From positions 62,001 to 126,000 of the forward strand of contig JBLIDT010000008.1 in the NCBI GenBank assembly GCA_047632755.1: a stretch of DNA of 64,000 nt, in the 5' to 3' direction. Position 1 is the first letter of the stretch, and the number at the start of each line of letters is the position of its first letter. Positions 16,917 to 25,369 of the stretch are shown here, in pieces. Under the pieces are notes generated by a model that was given only the letters and a program-made list of their open reading frames with translations, was not told the DNA's origin and did not search any database. Position numbers and translations under genes: made by a program. This DNA is from JAKVAV01 sp047632755. GTDB taxonomy: Bacteria > Bacteroidota > Bacteroidia > Flavobacteriales_D > Cryomorphaceae.

Positions 16917-19483
16917 GCGCTATTTCTGCTTGCGTTGATATTCCCGTAAAGGGAACGAACCACGAGCTTATTGTAGCTCTCCTTTAGTTTTTCGTTTTTC
17001 TCTCCCTTCGAGTTTTCCAACTCCTTAATGCGAATCATGGCATGCTGCTGAATGGTCAGTAGCGGTAATACGATGTTTTCCCTCAGCTTTATGCTGGCCT
17101 TGATGTCAGGATTGGTTTGAAGCAATTCGTCCTGCCCTGATATGAGTAGAAGGTACTTCTTCGCACGCACCGACTCCTCGTAGATCAGCTTCCAGAACTC
17201 TCCGAACTCCTCGTCTTTTTCCATGTAGCGCGTTAGCTCAAAGTAGGTTTTGGAAAGCGATTGCATGGAATTGCCCAAAAGCGTTCTGAAGAAAAGTGAA
17301 TTGGTGTAGAGTTCTTGAATTTCTTCGAGTCTTCCTTCTTTGTCAAACGCTTCGAAAGCCCTGCCCAGTCCGTAGAAACCAGGAACATTTTGCTTCAGCT
17401 GACTCCAAGCGCCTACAAAGGGAATGGCTCTCAAATCTTCAAACTTCAATTTGTCGCTCTTACCTCGCTTCGAAGGTCGGCTTCCGATATTGGTTTGACC
17501 GTAATATTTAAGCGTACTCATCTTTTCTAGATAAGGAACAAATTTAGGGTGAGCCTTGAAGTCGCAATAGGCTTGGTAGCTGATATCAGATAACTCCTCC
17601 AATATTGATCGCGAATCCTCGCTCAGTATTTTTTCAGGAGAATGAATTACCTGATTTTCGAGTCCTGCTGTAAGCAGCTGTTCAAGGTTATGACGAGAGG
17701 ATTCTTCCGTTCCGAAATTGGAGCTGATAGTTTGCCCTTGGACAGTTAGCTGTATCTGGCTGCTGTCAATGGTTGGTCCAAGAGAAGCATAAAATTTGTG
17801 CGTGTTTCCACCACCACGAGCAGGAGGCCCGCCACGACCATCGAAGAATACAACTTGAATTCCGTGTTCTCTAGAGACTCTGGAGATTTCTTCTTTCGCT
17901 CTAAAGATGTTCCAGTTTGCCGAAAGGTATCCGCCATCCTTCGTTCCGTCTGAGAAGCCAAGCATAACTACTTGCTTCATATTGCGGTTTTTCAGATGCT
18001 TCAAATAAGTAGGATTGGCGTAAAGCTTGTCCATCACGCCTCCTCCAGCTTTTAGGTCATCTATGGTTTCAAAAAGTGGAATCACGTCCATGAACATCTT
18101 AGTTCCCATTCCGCTTAGCTTGGCCATTCCAAAGACTCTGGCCATATCAATTTCTCCGCGGCAATTGCTGATGATGTATCGGTAACATCCTGAAGCACCA
18201 TTTCTTTCTTGAATTTCTTGCATAGCATAGAACGATGAAATGGTATCGTTCAATATGGGGTCGTCTAATCTTGGTTTTAATTTGAGTGGCTCAAGTTCTA
18301 AAAGACTCGCAAAGTTATTTTGTAATCCGTCAGGCCCTTTGTTTTTTGATATTTTTGGAAGAAGCGCTTCAAAGGTCTTCGCGATTACACGACTATCCTG
18401 GCGAATGTCCAAGCTGGCAAAATGAAATCCGAAAACACGAATCTTTCTTCTGATTGATTCGACTTCTTCAATGTAAAGGCCACTGTGTTCTTCTTCGATC
18501 ACGGCCTTCAATTCATCGAGCCTATTTTCGAGCCACTTTAGCTTAATTACTGGGTTTTCAGGATTGACAAAAGCCGACTTGTAAAGCTTTGATTCTATCG
18601 CTTCAACGATTTCCAGCGCTCCCCTGAATGTGATTCTTCTTTTGAGTTCGCGAATGTCCTTGTAGTAACTTTTCAATACGCTGGTGCGCAAACGGTCTGC
18701 GACCTTTAGGGAAGTGTCCACGCTAACGAATGGATTTCCGTCGCGGTCTCCGCCTGGCCAAAAGCCTAGTTGCAGCAGTGAGTTATTTCCCAAAATTTCC
18801 TCTGCACTTTCATTCAGATGAGCACTAACGTTGTCGTAAATTTGGGGTATACTTTTATAGAAAACATTTTCTAGGTACCAGATGAGGCTAACAGCCTCAT
18901 CATACGGCGTCGGTTTTTGCTTTTTGAAAAAGGGAGTTTTACCGAGTTGAGCTAAATAAGACTTGATATTTGGAAGGTCATTTCTTCTTATGGCCTCTGA
19001 AAGATCGGTGATGATTCCCAGCACTGGCCCTGGGTAAAACTGGGTAGGGTGCGCTGTTAGAACTATTCTCACACCAAAATCTCTGAGAGCAGTCTTTAGA
19101 GCTTCGCTGGCATTCCTGTTTGCCGTTTGATTAAAGAAAGCATTGACAGAGCCATTTCCATCTATATTATTCACCACGTCATAGGCAGCATCTTCCAATG
19201 CGTCTACCAGGACAACTTGGCGTTCTATGTATTGGATAAATCTGAAAAGTTGATCTATCTGATTCTCCTCAGTTTTGTATTCTTTTCTATCGGCGAAAAA
19301 CGAGGCGATAATTTCATCTGGAGATTTCCCTTCTTGCAGCCCATCGGCACATTGTTCCTCCAAAAGTGGCAAGAGAATGCCTGTTCTGTGCACTCCATCA
19401 AGGTCAAGTGTTAAAAAAATAGAATTATAAATCTTGAATCGAAGTAGCACTAAATCGTTGAAGGCGCTCACGTTATTGTTCAT
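16913..19483 (-). CDS. ppc: Phosphoenolpyruvate carboxylase
   Basis: This enzyme fixes bicarbonate onto PEP to give oxaloacetate, replenishing the TCA cycle. All main motifs are visible: LTAHPTQ with the catalytic His145, GGDRDGNPFV, GFSDGTKDGGYLSANW, and FFDGRGGPPARGGGNTH (the flexible glycine loop, a variant of the FHGRGGSxGRGG found in enterobacteria). The C-terminus NASRNSA replaces the usual NTG ending. I start at ATG 19483 (856 residues); a TTG at 19519 would add 12 residues but sits where the promoter is expected. It is convergent with the LOG gene and divergent from the helicase gene. Confidence 0.95.
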   Translation of the reverse strand: MNNNVSAFNDLVLLRFKIYNSIFLTLDLDGVHRTGILLPLLEEQCADGLQEGKSPDEIIASFFADRKEYKTEENQIDQLFRFIQYIERQVVLVDALEDAAYDVVNNIDGNGSVNAFFNQTANRNASEALKTALRDFGVRIVLTAHPTQFYPGPVLGIITDLSEAIRRNDLPNIKSYLAQLGKTPFFKKQKPTPYDEAVSLIWYLENVFYKSIPQIYDNVSAHLNESAEEILGNNSLLQLGFWPGGDRDGNPFVSVDTSLKVADRLRTSVLKSYYKDIRELKRRITFRGALEIVEAIESKLYKSAFVNPENPVIKLKWLENRLDELKAVIEEEHSGLYIEEVESIRRKIRVFGFHFASLDIRQDSRVIAKTFEALLPKISKNKGPDGLQNNFASLLELEPLKLKPRLDDPILNDTISSFYAMQEIQERNGASGCYRYIISNCRGEIDMARVFGMAKLSGMGTKMFMDVIPLFETIDDLKAGGGVMDKLYANPTYLKHLKNRNMKQVVMLGFSDGTKDGGYLSANWNIFRAKEEISRVSREHGIQVVFFDGRGGPPARGGGNTHKFYASLGPTIDSSQIQLTVQGQTISSNFGTEESSRHNLEQLLTAGLENQVIHSPEKILSEDSRSILEELSDISYQAYCDFKAHPKFVPYLEKMSTLKYYGQTNIGSRPSKRGKSDKLKFEDLRAIPFVGAWSQLKQNVPGFYGLGRAFEAFDKEGRLEEIQELYTNSLFFRTLLGNSMQSLSKTYFELTRYMEKDEEFGEFWKLIYEESVRAKKYLLLISGQDELLQTNPDIKASIKLRENIVLPLLTIQQHAMIRIKELENSKGEKNEKLKESYNKLVVRSLYGNINASRNSA

Positions 19484-19564
19484 ATCGAGGGTTAAGTTTT
19501 TCAGCTGATGAAGGTACAAAAGGAAAATGGCTCCTTTCCGTTTTCGCTACCCATACATTCTCGT

Positions 19565-19572
19565 TAACTTTG
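19565..19572 (+). promoter_or_regulatory. Bacteroidota-type -7 box upstream of the SF2 helicase gene
   Basis: TAACTTTG is a perfect TAnnTTTG, ending 10 bp before the ATG at 19583, and gives a very short leader. No TTG lies at the expected spacing. Confidence 0.6.
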
Positions 19573-19582
19573 CGCCGTTTTT

Positions 19583-21100
19583 ATGGAAGATAAAGCTACA
19601 ACAGTATCTGTGATTGAAAAAGAACTCTACCCTTATCAGGCAGAGGCAATTGAAAAAATATTTACCGTATTTGAAAAGGTGAAGGGCAAAGTTGATGTCC
19701 TATTTCAATTGCCTACCGGTGGGGGAAAGACCATCATCTTTAGTGAGATAGCCAAGAAATTCATTGGGGATACAGGCAAGAATGTATTGATCTTGACTCA
19801 CCGTGTCGAGCTCTGTGCGCAGACATCGAAAGCCTTGAGCGAGATTGATGTAAAGAATAAGATCATCGATCGCGATGTAAAGGAATTGCACGACCGCGAG
19901 GAGTACAATTGCTACGTGGCAATGGTGGAAACGCTGAACAATCGACTAACTGAGGACGACCAGTACCTTAGAAATGTAGGTCTTGTGATTATTGATGAGG
20001 CGCATTACAATTCCTTTAGAAAGCTTTTTAAATTTTTCAAGGAGGCGAACATGCTCGGAGTAACAGCAACGCCACTTTCATCTAATCGAAATTTACCGCT
20101 TAATGAGAACTACAGCGAGCTTCTTGTTGGCCACAGCATCAAACGGCTAATTGCCGATGAGTATCTAAGTAATTCTACCACGTATACATTCAATGTAAAT
20201 CTACGCTCGCTCAAAGTGGGCACTGATGGAGATTACACGATAAGCTCTTTAGATCGATTGTACAGCTTGTATACCATGCAAGACAGACTTTTGGCAGCTT
20301 ACCAAGAACGTGCAGCTGGTAAGAAGACTTTAATCTTTAACAGCGGAATTGCTACCTCTGTGAGAGTATTTGAGCTATTCAAGAATGGAGGCTTTAATGT
20401 GAAGCATTTGGATAGCACTTTTACGGCCAAAGACAGAAAAGAAACTTTGGAATGGTTTCGAAATACTGATGATGCCATTTTGACTAGTGTCGGTATTTTG
20501 ACTACAGGCTTTGATGAGCCCTCTGTCGAGAGTATTATTATTAACCGTGCCACGCGGTCACTCACGCTTTATCATCAGATGATTGGTCGAGGATCTCGGA
20601 GCACCAAGACCAAAAAGCAATTTACCATTATTGACTTAGGAAATAATGTTGAGCGATTGGGTTTGTGGCAAGACTACATCAACTGGCAAGACATATTCAA
20701 GTTTCCCGACAAGTATTTCGAGAAGATCAATGATCGGGACAATCAACTCATGGTCGACTACCATTACGAGCGTCCAGAGTGGCTTGAGGAGCTCTTTCCA
20801 AAAAATGTCGTCGAGGATCAATTCAACATGAAGCGCGTGTATGCTGGCTTGGCTGATCGCGGCGAAAAGCCAAAGAAGGCTGTGGATGTGAGCATCGACA
20901 ATCACATGAAGCAAATCATAAGGAATTCTGAGGATTATTACGATGCGCTCGAACTCGTAGACCACCTCAAAGAAGAGATCGAATACAGGTGCAGGCTTTA
21001 TTGCTCTTGCCTGCACAATGCCACGGAGAGCTATAGTGATTGGCTAAAAGAGACTTACATCAGAAAACTCAAAAACGGGTTGAGGTTGGAAATGATGTAA
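19583..21100 (+). CDS. DEAD/DEAH superfamily 2 helicase
   Basis: A 505-residue SF2 helicase. Motif I is PTGGGKT at 44-50, motif II DEAH at 138-141, motif III-like GVTATPL, and motif VI QMIGRGSR in the second RecA-like domain. YPYQAEAI near residue 16 resembles the Q-like motif of type III restriction and XPB-like helicases. The C-terminal 150 residues (from about 355) form no domain I recognise. There is no nuclease motif and no methylase neighbour, so a restriction role is not supported; a DNA repair role is inferred from the coupled ung gene. The TAA stop overlaps the ung ATG by one base (TAATG). Confidence 0.85.
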   Translation: MEDKATTVSVIEKELYPYQAEAIEKIFTVFEKVKGKVDVLFQLPTGGGKTIIFSEIAKKFIGDTGKNVLILTHRVELCAQTSKALSEIDVKNKIIDRDVKELHDREEYNCYVAMVETLNNRLTEDDQYLRNVGLVIIDEAHYNSFRKLFKFFKEANMLGVTATPLSSNRNLPLNENYSELLVGHSIKRLIADEYLSNSTTYTFNVNLRSLKVGTDGDYTISSLDRLYSLYTMQDRLLAAYQERAAGKKTLIFNSGIATSVRVFELFKNGGFNVKHLDSTFTAKDRKETLEWFRNTDDAILTSVGILTTGFDEPSVESIIINRATRSLTLYHQMIGRGSRSTKTKKQFTIIDLGNNVERLGLWQDYINWQDIFKFPDKYFEKINDRDNQLMVDYHYERPEWLEELFPKNVVEDQFNMKRVYAGLADRGEKPKKAVDVSIDNHMKQIIRNSEDYYDALELVDHLKEEIEYRCRLYCSCLHNATESYSDWLKETYIRKLKNGLRLEMM

Positions 21101-21768
21101 TGATACAGGAGGTCAGATTGCATCCGTCTTGGGAGGCAGTTTTGAATAAGGAGTTCAAAAAGCCGTACTTCAAATCTCTTATTTCTTTTGTAGAACACGA
21201 ATACGCCACCCAGTCAGCATTCCCTCGTAGTGAGCTTATTTTCAGAGCTTTGGATCAAACCCCTTTCGAAGAAGTAAAGGTTGTCATTCTAGGGCAGGAT
21301 CCTTATCACGGCTCTGGTCAAGCCAATGGCTTGTGTTTTTCGGTGAATGACGGAGTAGCTATACCTCCATCCTTGAAAAATATATTTGCAGAAATACGTG
21401 ATGATTTAGCTATCGAGGAAACGGGTAGAGGCAACTTGGAAAGATGGGCAAAGCAGGGAGTGCTTCTTCTAAATGCAACCCTGACGGTACGTGCCCATGA
21501 AGCTGGCTCGCATCAAAATATAGGTTGGGAGATATTTACCGATGCGATTATTAAGGCAATCAGTCAAAAAAGAGAAGAGGTAGTTTTTATGCTTTGGGGC
21601 AGCTATGCCCGAAAGAAAGGCTCTGTTATTGACGGATCTAAGCACTTGGTCTTGGAAGCTCCACATCCCTCACCATTATCTGCTTATCGCGGATTTTTAG
21701 GGTGCAGACACTTTAGTAAGGCCAATGCTTACTTAAAGGATAATGGTAAGGAGTTCATAAACTGGTAA
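21100..21768 (+). CDS. ung: Uracil-DNA glycosylase, family 1
   Basis: This enzyme removes uracil from DNA as the first step of base excision repair. The 222-residue length suits the family. The water-activating motif GQDPYHG is at 65-71 (Asp67), LLLNATLTV follows, and HPSPLSAYRGF carries the His of the minor-groove loop. I take the ATG at 21100 as the start because it shares one base with the helicase stop; an in-frame start at 21040 would overlap the helicase by 61 bp and add a non-homologous extension. Tight coupling implies co-translation with the helicase. Confidence 0.95.
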   Translation: MIQEVRLHPSWEAVLNKEFKKPYFKSLISFVEHEYATQSAFPRSELIFRALDQTPFEEVKVVILGQDPYHGSGQANGLCFSVNDGVAIPPSLKNIFAEIRDDLAIEETGRGNLERWAKQGVLLLNATLTVRAHEAGSHQNIGWEIFTDAIIKAISQKREEVVFMLWGSYARKKGSVIDGSKHLVLEAPHPSPLSAYRGFLGCRHFSKANAYLKDNGKEFINW

Positions 21769-21876
21769 TTAGGATGCCATCCAGATGAGCAGTACGACAA
21801 TGGCTAGAATGAAATAAGCAAATACAACGGGCATTGCGATTTCGGGCTCTAAATCTTTATTTTTCTTTTCCAGCAT
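21769..21876 (-). CDS. 35-residue single-pass membrane protein
   Basis: A short frame from ATG 21876 to TAA 21769 encodes a charged N-terminus (MLEKKNKDLEPE) and one hydrophobic helix (about residues 14-34, MPVVFAYFILAIVVLLIWM). A perfect TAnnTTTG box on the same strand lies 21 bp upstream, and the stop abuts the ung stop without a gap. Together these make a real gene likely. I do not recognise the family. Small helices like this often act as accessory subunits of membrane complexes, but nothing here says which. Confidence 0.6.
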   Translation of the reverse strand: MLEKKNKDLEPEIAMPVVFAYFILAIVVLLIWMAS

Positions 21877-21897
21877 GACTTAATCTTGATTGTTTGG

Positions 21898-21905
21898 CAA
21901 ATATA
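21898..21905 (-). promoter_or_regulatory. Bacteroidota-type -7 box for the 35-residue membrane protein
   Basis: TATATTTG on the minus strand matches TAnnTTTG and sits 21 bp upstream of the ATG at 21876. Confidence 0.5.
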
Positions 21906-21992
21906 CATTTTGTGCTTCTGAATCTGAAATGATTCAAGTTTTCATTGAACGATCAAAATTTGCTATCTTAACTCCTGCCAAAACTAAGGACG

Positions 21993-22352
21993 ATGAAAAA
22001 GCAATGTTTAGAATGTCAAGATGAATTTGTAGGAAGGGTAGATGCCAAATTTTGTTCTGATTCCTGCCGAAGCTCTTTTCACAATAGAACGAATATTGAA
22101 GGAAGAGAGGAAATAAAAAGAGTCAATGTTATTCTGAGAAAGAACCGCAAGATATTGGCAGGATTCAATAAAACAGGAACTGCTCGGGTGCGTCGAAGCC
22201 TTCTTCTTACTGAAGGATTCAATTTTAATTATTTGACCAACGTCTACATTACGTCAAAAGGTAAAACATACAAATACTCATACGACTATGGGTATCTCGA
22301 ATCCGAAGATGACTACCTCACAATAGTCATTAAGAAAGATTACGTGCGGTAA
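21993..22352 (+). CDS. Hypothetical protein with N-terminal four-cysteine zinc finger
   Basis: A 119-residue basic protein. The N-terminus has a CxxC...CxxxC zinc-binding pattern (Cys5, Cys8, Cys21, Cys25) with FCSDSCRSSFHNR, as in zinc-ribbon proteins of the FCS/DUF2116 kind. The remainder is rich in Lys, Arg and Tyr and ends in beta-strand-like segments (KGKTYKYSYDYGYLES). It probably binds nucleic acid or protein, but no function can be assigned. Its 3' end overlaps the convergent BASS transporter gene by 23 bp. Confidence 0.7.
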   Translation: MKKQCLECQDEFVGRVDAKFCSDSCRSSFHNRTNIEGREEIKRVNVILRKNRKILAGFNKTGTARVRRSLLLTEGFNFNYLTNVYITSKGKTYKYSYDYGYLESEDDYLTIVIKKDYVR

Positions 22353-23259
22353 GCTTTTTATCGCGCAGCTGGAAAAAATAATAGAGGCCCAGTCCTGATA
22401 TGATGTGCCAGATACCCCACCAAGCGGCTATCATGGCCATACCTCCGTTCCCGTCAAAGAAGTTGAAGATTATTATCAAACCAAGGCCCGAATTTTGAAT
22501 TCCCGTTTCGATAATCACCGTTCTACTTAAATCTACTTGAAGAGCGAAAGCCCTGCCTGATAAGTAGCCTGCTAGCATGGCCATTCCATTGTGAACAAAG
22601 ACGAGCACGAAAACCAGGTGAATATGTTCCAAGAAAGCATCGAGATTTTTAATTAATCCGACTGCTATAAAGCCCAGAAGAACCAACATGCTGGTGATGC
22701 GAATGGGCTTTTCAATTTTAGAGGTGATATGAGGAAACCTCTTGCTAAACAGCAACCCTAAGATCAACGGAACAACCAGCAAGATTAAAACAGTTTTGAG
22801 CATATCGAAAAAGCTTAGCTCAAATGAGGTTAGAAAACCTCCCGCATTAAGGACTCGATTTGAATAAAAGTCAAAATTGAATGGTGTGAAAAAGGGGCTC
22901 AAAAAAGTGGCCACAGCGGTGAGTGTTACTGACAGAGAAACGTTGGCCCCTGAGATGGATGAAAAGAAATTGGAGATATTTCCTCCTGGGCAGGATGCTA
23001 CTAAGATCATGCCTAGCGCCAAAGCAGGGTGGGGGTTAAAAGCGAGAATTAAAACAAAGGTGAGTAAGGGAAGTAAAAGAAACTGGGAGCCAACCCCTGC
23101 TAAAACTGCTTTTGGATTCTTCTTCAGTTGGTTGAAATCGGCTGTATTTATCCCAAGTGCCACTCCAAACATGATAAAACCCAAGCACAAGTTGAGCAGC
23201 ACTAGGCTGTCGTCAGAAAATGAAATGGAAATAGTATTGAGAGATGTTGTGGGTTCCAA
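22330..23259 (-). CDS. Bile acid:sodium symporter (BASS) family transporter
   Basis: A 309-residue inner-membrane transporter with nine or ten helices. The family signature is present: NLCLGFIMFGVALGI at the N-terminus, ASCPGGNISNFFS in the first crossover region and ETGIQNSGLGLIII in the second; both crossover loops hold the Na+-site residues. Bacterial BASS proteins carry organic anions such as pantoate, keto acids or bile acids, and the substrate here is not predictable. The only upstream start available is TTG at 23259, since a stop lies five codons before it. A terminator-bearing structured RNA ends about 27 bp upstream of this start, which suggests regulation by that leader. Confidence 0.85.
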   Translation of the reverse strand: MEPTTSLNTISISFSDDSLVLLNLCLGFIMFGVALGINTADFNQLKKNPKAVLAGVGSQFLLLPLLTFVLILAFNPHPALALGMILVASCPGGNISNFFSSISGANVSLSVTLTAVATFLSPFFTPFNFDFYSNRVLNAGGFLTSFELSFFDMLKTVLILLVVPLILGLLFSKRFPHITSKIEKPIRITSMLVLLGFIAVGLIKNLDAFLEHIHLVFVLVFVHNGMAMLAGYLSGRAFALQVDLSRTVIIETGIQNSGLGLIIIFNFFDGNGGMAMIAAWWGIWHIISGLGLYYFFQLRDKKLTARNLS

Positions 23260-23285
23260 GGTCTTTGATTTCTACAAAGAAAGAA

Positions 23286-23447
23286 GAAAAACAAAAACCG
23301 CAAGTGTGTCCTGAAAGCGATTCAAAGAATCGATAACCAATCAATCTAAAACAACCATTAAAGATCGGACCTCACTTGCGGCTGTTAGCATGCCGAAGCA
23401 ATACTAACGGGCTAACCAAAACCTCGCTGTATTTCTTGAATCGAAAT
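23286..23447 (-). ncRNA. Structured RNA ending in a terminator, upstream of the BASS gene
   Basis: On the minus strand a -7 box at 23454-23461 would start RNA near 23447. Elements in order: CGATTCAA (23443-23436); a 25-nt hairpin with a TTCG loop (GTTAGTATTGC...GCATGCTAAC, 23408-23384); the 5' arm CCGCAAGTG (23381-23373) plus GTCC; a local hairpin CGATTC-TTT-GAATCG (23332-23318); then GGAC plus CACTTGCGG (23306-23298), followed by TTTTTGTTTTT. The first CGATTCAA can also pair with TTGAATCG at 23325-23318, excluding the local hairpin. It may be a riboswitch-like leader of the BASS gene or a free small RNA. I do not recognise the family. Confidence 0.6.
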
Positions 23448-23453
23448 ACGATA

Positions 23454-23461
23454 CAAATATA
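23454..23461 (-). promoter_or_regulatory. Bacteroidota-type -7 box for the structured RNA
   Basis: TATATTTG on the minus strand matches TAnnTTTG and lies just before the first paired element of the RNA. The stretch 23462-23644 beyond it holds no convincing gene. Confidence 0.5.
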
Positions 23462-23644
23462 ACTCAGATTTTGTTTAAAAAGAAGCCCTAATCTGATATT
23501 ATGAATGCAACATTGGAAAGCCAATTGCACCGCTTTTCGCAAGGACTATTTTATCTATCGACTAAACTTATTTATAATGGCATGAAACAGTAAAAAACGT
23601 TCACCAACGAACGATGTAAGGATTATACCATTGAATTTGCAAAC

Positions 23645-23827
23645 TCATTGTTCAATCGAAATAACTTGAAAATTTGTAATTTCCTGATCTTCAACTGAAA
23701 CTTTTACTTCGATAGGATTACAACAAACTTCGCAGTCTTCAATATATTCTTGCTCAGGCAATGAGACATCGATCAACATAGATATCTCTTGGATACAATA
23801 GGGGCACGTGAAAAAATATTCTTCCAT
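23645..23827 (-). CDS. Small CPXCG-motif cysteine-rich protein
   Basis: A 60-residue protein starting MEEYFFTCPYC, with a second cysteine cluster EDCEVCCNPIEV; the pattern CPxC ... CxxCC matches the CPXCG/Cys-rich family (PF14255). It is probably a small zinc-binding protein of unknown role, and is common in Bacteroidota and Gammaproteobacteria. I start at ATG 23827 because homologues begin just before the CPxC motif; an earlier in-frame start at 23854 adds nine residues. It is divergent from the next gene, with about 70 bp between start codons. Confidence 0.8.
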   Translation of the reverse strand: MEEYFFTCPYCIQEISMLIDVSLPEQEYIEDCEVCCNPIEVKVSVEDQEITNFQVISIEQ

Positions 23828-23895
23828 TTTTAAAAACTTGGTCTGAACTATCAACCTTTGAAACTTTAAAGTGTTTTGAAGAAAAGCAGAAAATA

Positions 23896-24246
23896 ATGTT
23901 TAGACAAGGAGATGTCTTATTGGAGAAGTTAAACGCTATACCAGAACGAAGTAGCACAGATGAAACGCTCTTGGTAAGAGGGGAGGGTCGCAATCATGGT
24001 CACTTTATCAAAGGAGAGGCGGTGGAAATTTTGAATGCTGAAGAGAACGAACTAACGGGTGGCGGAGGCATAGTAACTCAATACCTGAACGTAAAGGCTG
24101 AAGCAGCTCTAGAGCACCTGCTAATCGATTCAGGGGAGTGGACGCAGGAGCATGCGCCTATTATTATTCCTCCTGGAAAGTACAGAGTAATAAAACAAAG
24201 AGAATACAACCCATATTCAAAGGCGATCAGAGCAGTAAAAGACTGA
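23896..24246 (+). CDS. Conserved protein of unknown function, RQGDV type (first gene of a pair)
   Basis: A 116-residue soluble protein. It begins MFRQGDVLLEKLNAIPERSS and has GEGRNHGHFIKGEAVEIL in the middle and PIIIPPGKYRVIKQREYNP near the end. From memory, small proteins with a RQGDVLL start and a GHxH-type centre occur beside large DUF6745-like genes in several phyla, which is also the arrangement here. The two His of NHGH and nearby acidic residues could bind metal, but that is a guess. The next gene starts 1 to 16 bp after the stop, depending on which start is used, so the pair is surely co-transcribed. Confidence 0.65.
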   Translation: MFRQGDVLLEKLNAIPERSSTDETLLVRGEGRNHGHFIKGEAVEILNAEENELTGGGGIVTQYLNVKAEAALEHLLIDSGEWTQEHAPIIIPPGKYRVIKQREYNPYSKAIRAVKD

Positions 24247-24262
24247 TTTGAACTTGGCGGAG

Positions 24263-25369
24263 ATGACAAGAGAAGAGGCGAATGGGCTTTATACGTTCAA
24301 GAGAAAAGTTTTGAGTAAAGGCTTTTTTGGAAAGATTGATAAAATTGAGCTGGCTTCATGCTGCTTGGAATTTTACATCGAATTTTTAGGATTGCCAATT
24401 CCCAAGGTCTTTATCAGTGCCGGACCAAATGAGGCTATTGAGATGTTAAATCACCTTGTGGGTGTTTCTCAATCAGAGAAGCACATAGAGGTCATGGAAT
24501 TCGCAAGTCATTTCAATAGCTGCTCAATCCGCAAAGAGATAGACCGTGTGGTTTTTGAACAAGCGAAGGCTTCAAAAGAGCTGCTCAAAAAGAGATTAGG
24601 TAAAGAGCACTTTAGCGAAGTTCGTAACATTTTGTTTCGCGATTTGAACTTTCAATTCTCACAGTCTGTTTACCAAGTCATTGAGAGAAGTTTTTATCAC
24701 AGTTTAAAAGGAAGGGATACGGCAATGACGGAGTTTTCAGCACACCCTTCTTTTGCCGATCGGGATTGGCTCAATTTCCATCTCGGGTGTTCAGCTGTTT
24801 TTGAAACCAAGCAGGTCTTATCAACTGGCTATTCTAGGTTCGTAAATTCAGGCTTATTCTGTGGATACTTCTACAAAGAGTTCGCTATTCTAGTGCCTAT
24901 GCCCGAATGTTTGAGCAAAAACGAAAACCTCGTTTTGCATCATGAAGATGCGGCAGCTGTGAGCTGGGGTGACGGGACGAGCCTAGCGTATTGGAACGGA
25001 GTTGAAGTGCCACAAAACCTTGTTTGTGACCCTGACAACGTAACGGCAACAGATATTATTAACGAAACCAACGCCGAGGTGCGAAGGTGTTATCAAGAAA
25101 AACTGGGCAGTGAAAAATTCGGCAATCTACTCGGCCTCATCGATCTAGATAAAAAGATAGATCGATTCGGCAATGAGCTAGTCCTTTATCGAACGGAGAA
25201 GATCGATAAAGTGGCAGGCGATTTTATTTATTTCGCCAAAGTCGTATGCCCCTCCACAGGGAGAAATTACTTTCTCTGCGTTCCCCCAGGATTTTCTGGC
25301 ATTGAGGAGGCAGTATCATGGACATTTGGCAAAAAGCCAGGCGATTACCGCCCGTCTATCGAGACTTAG
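24263..25369 (+). CDS. DUF6745-like protein of unknown function (second gene of a pair)
   Basis: A soluble protein of 368 residues. The C-terminal third has the recognisable stretch LHHEDAAAVSWGDGTSLAYW followed by NGVEVPQNL, resembling the (E)DGPAxxWxDGxxLYYWHGVxVP signature I associate with DUF6745 proteins, and an end (YFLCVPPG ... AVSWTFG) also typical of the group. The N-terminal 200 residues are helical without a known domain. Start choice: ATG 24263, preceded closely by GGAG; a TTG at 24248 is possible. The stop shares TTAG with typA on the other strand. The function is unknown; these genes are sometimes listed beside leucine-rich-repeat proteins. Confidence 0.6.
   Translation: MTREEANGLYTFKRKVLSKGFFGKIDKIELASCCLEFYIEFLGLPIPKVFISAGPNEAIEMLNHLVGVSQSEKHIEVMEFASHFNSCSIRKEIDRVVFEQAKASKELLKKRLGKEHFSEVRNILFRDLNFQFSQSVYQVIERSFYHSLKGRDTAMTEFSAHPSFADRDWLNFHLGCSAVFETKQVLSTGYSRFVNSGLFCGYFYKEFAILVPMPECLSKNENLVLHHEDAAAVSWGDGTSLAYWNGVEVPQNLVCDPDNVTATDIINETNAEVRRCYQEKLGSEKFGNLLGLIDLDKKIDRFGNELVLYRTEKIDKVAGDFIYFAKVVCPSTGRNYFLCVPPGFSGIEEAVSWTFGKKPGDYRPSIET

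Noticed and set aside
19583..21100. The SF2 helicase as part of a restriction or anti-phage system
   Set aside because: No methylase, nuclease or specificity gene is adjacent; the partner is ung.
23501..23593. A 30-codon ATG frame on the plus strand (MNATLESQLHRFSQ...) in the gap after the structured RNA
   Set aside because: No promoter box, no hydrophobic or motif pattern, and an in-frame stop just upstream. It looks like chance.
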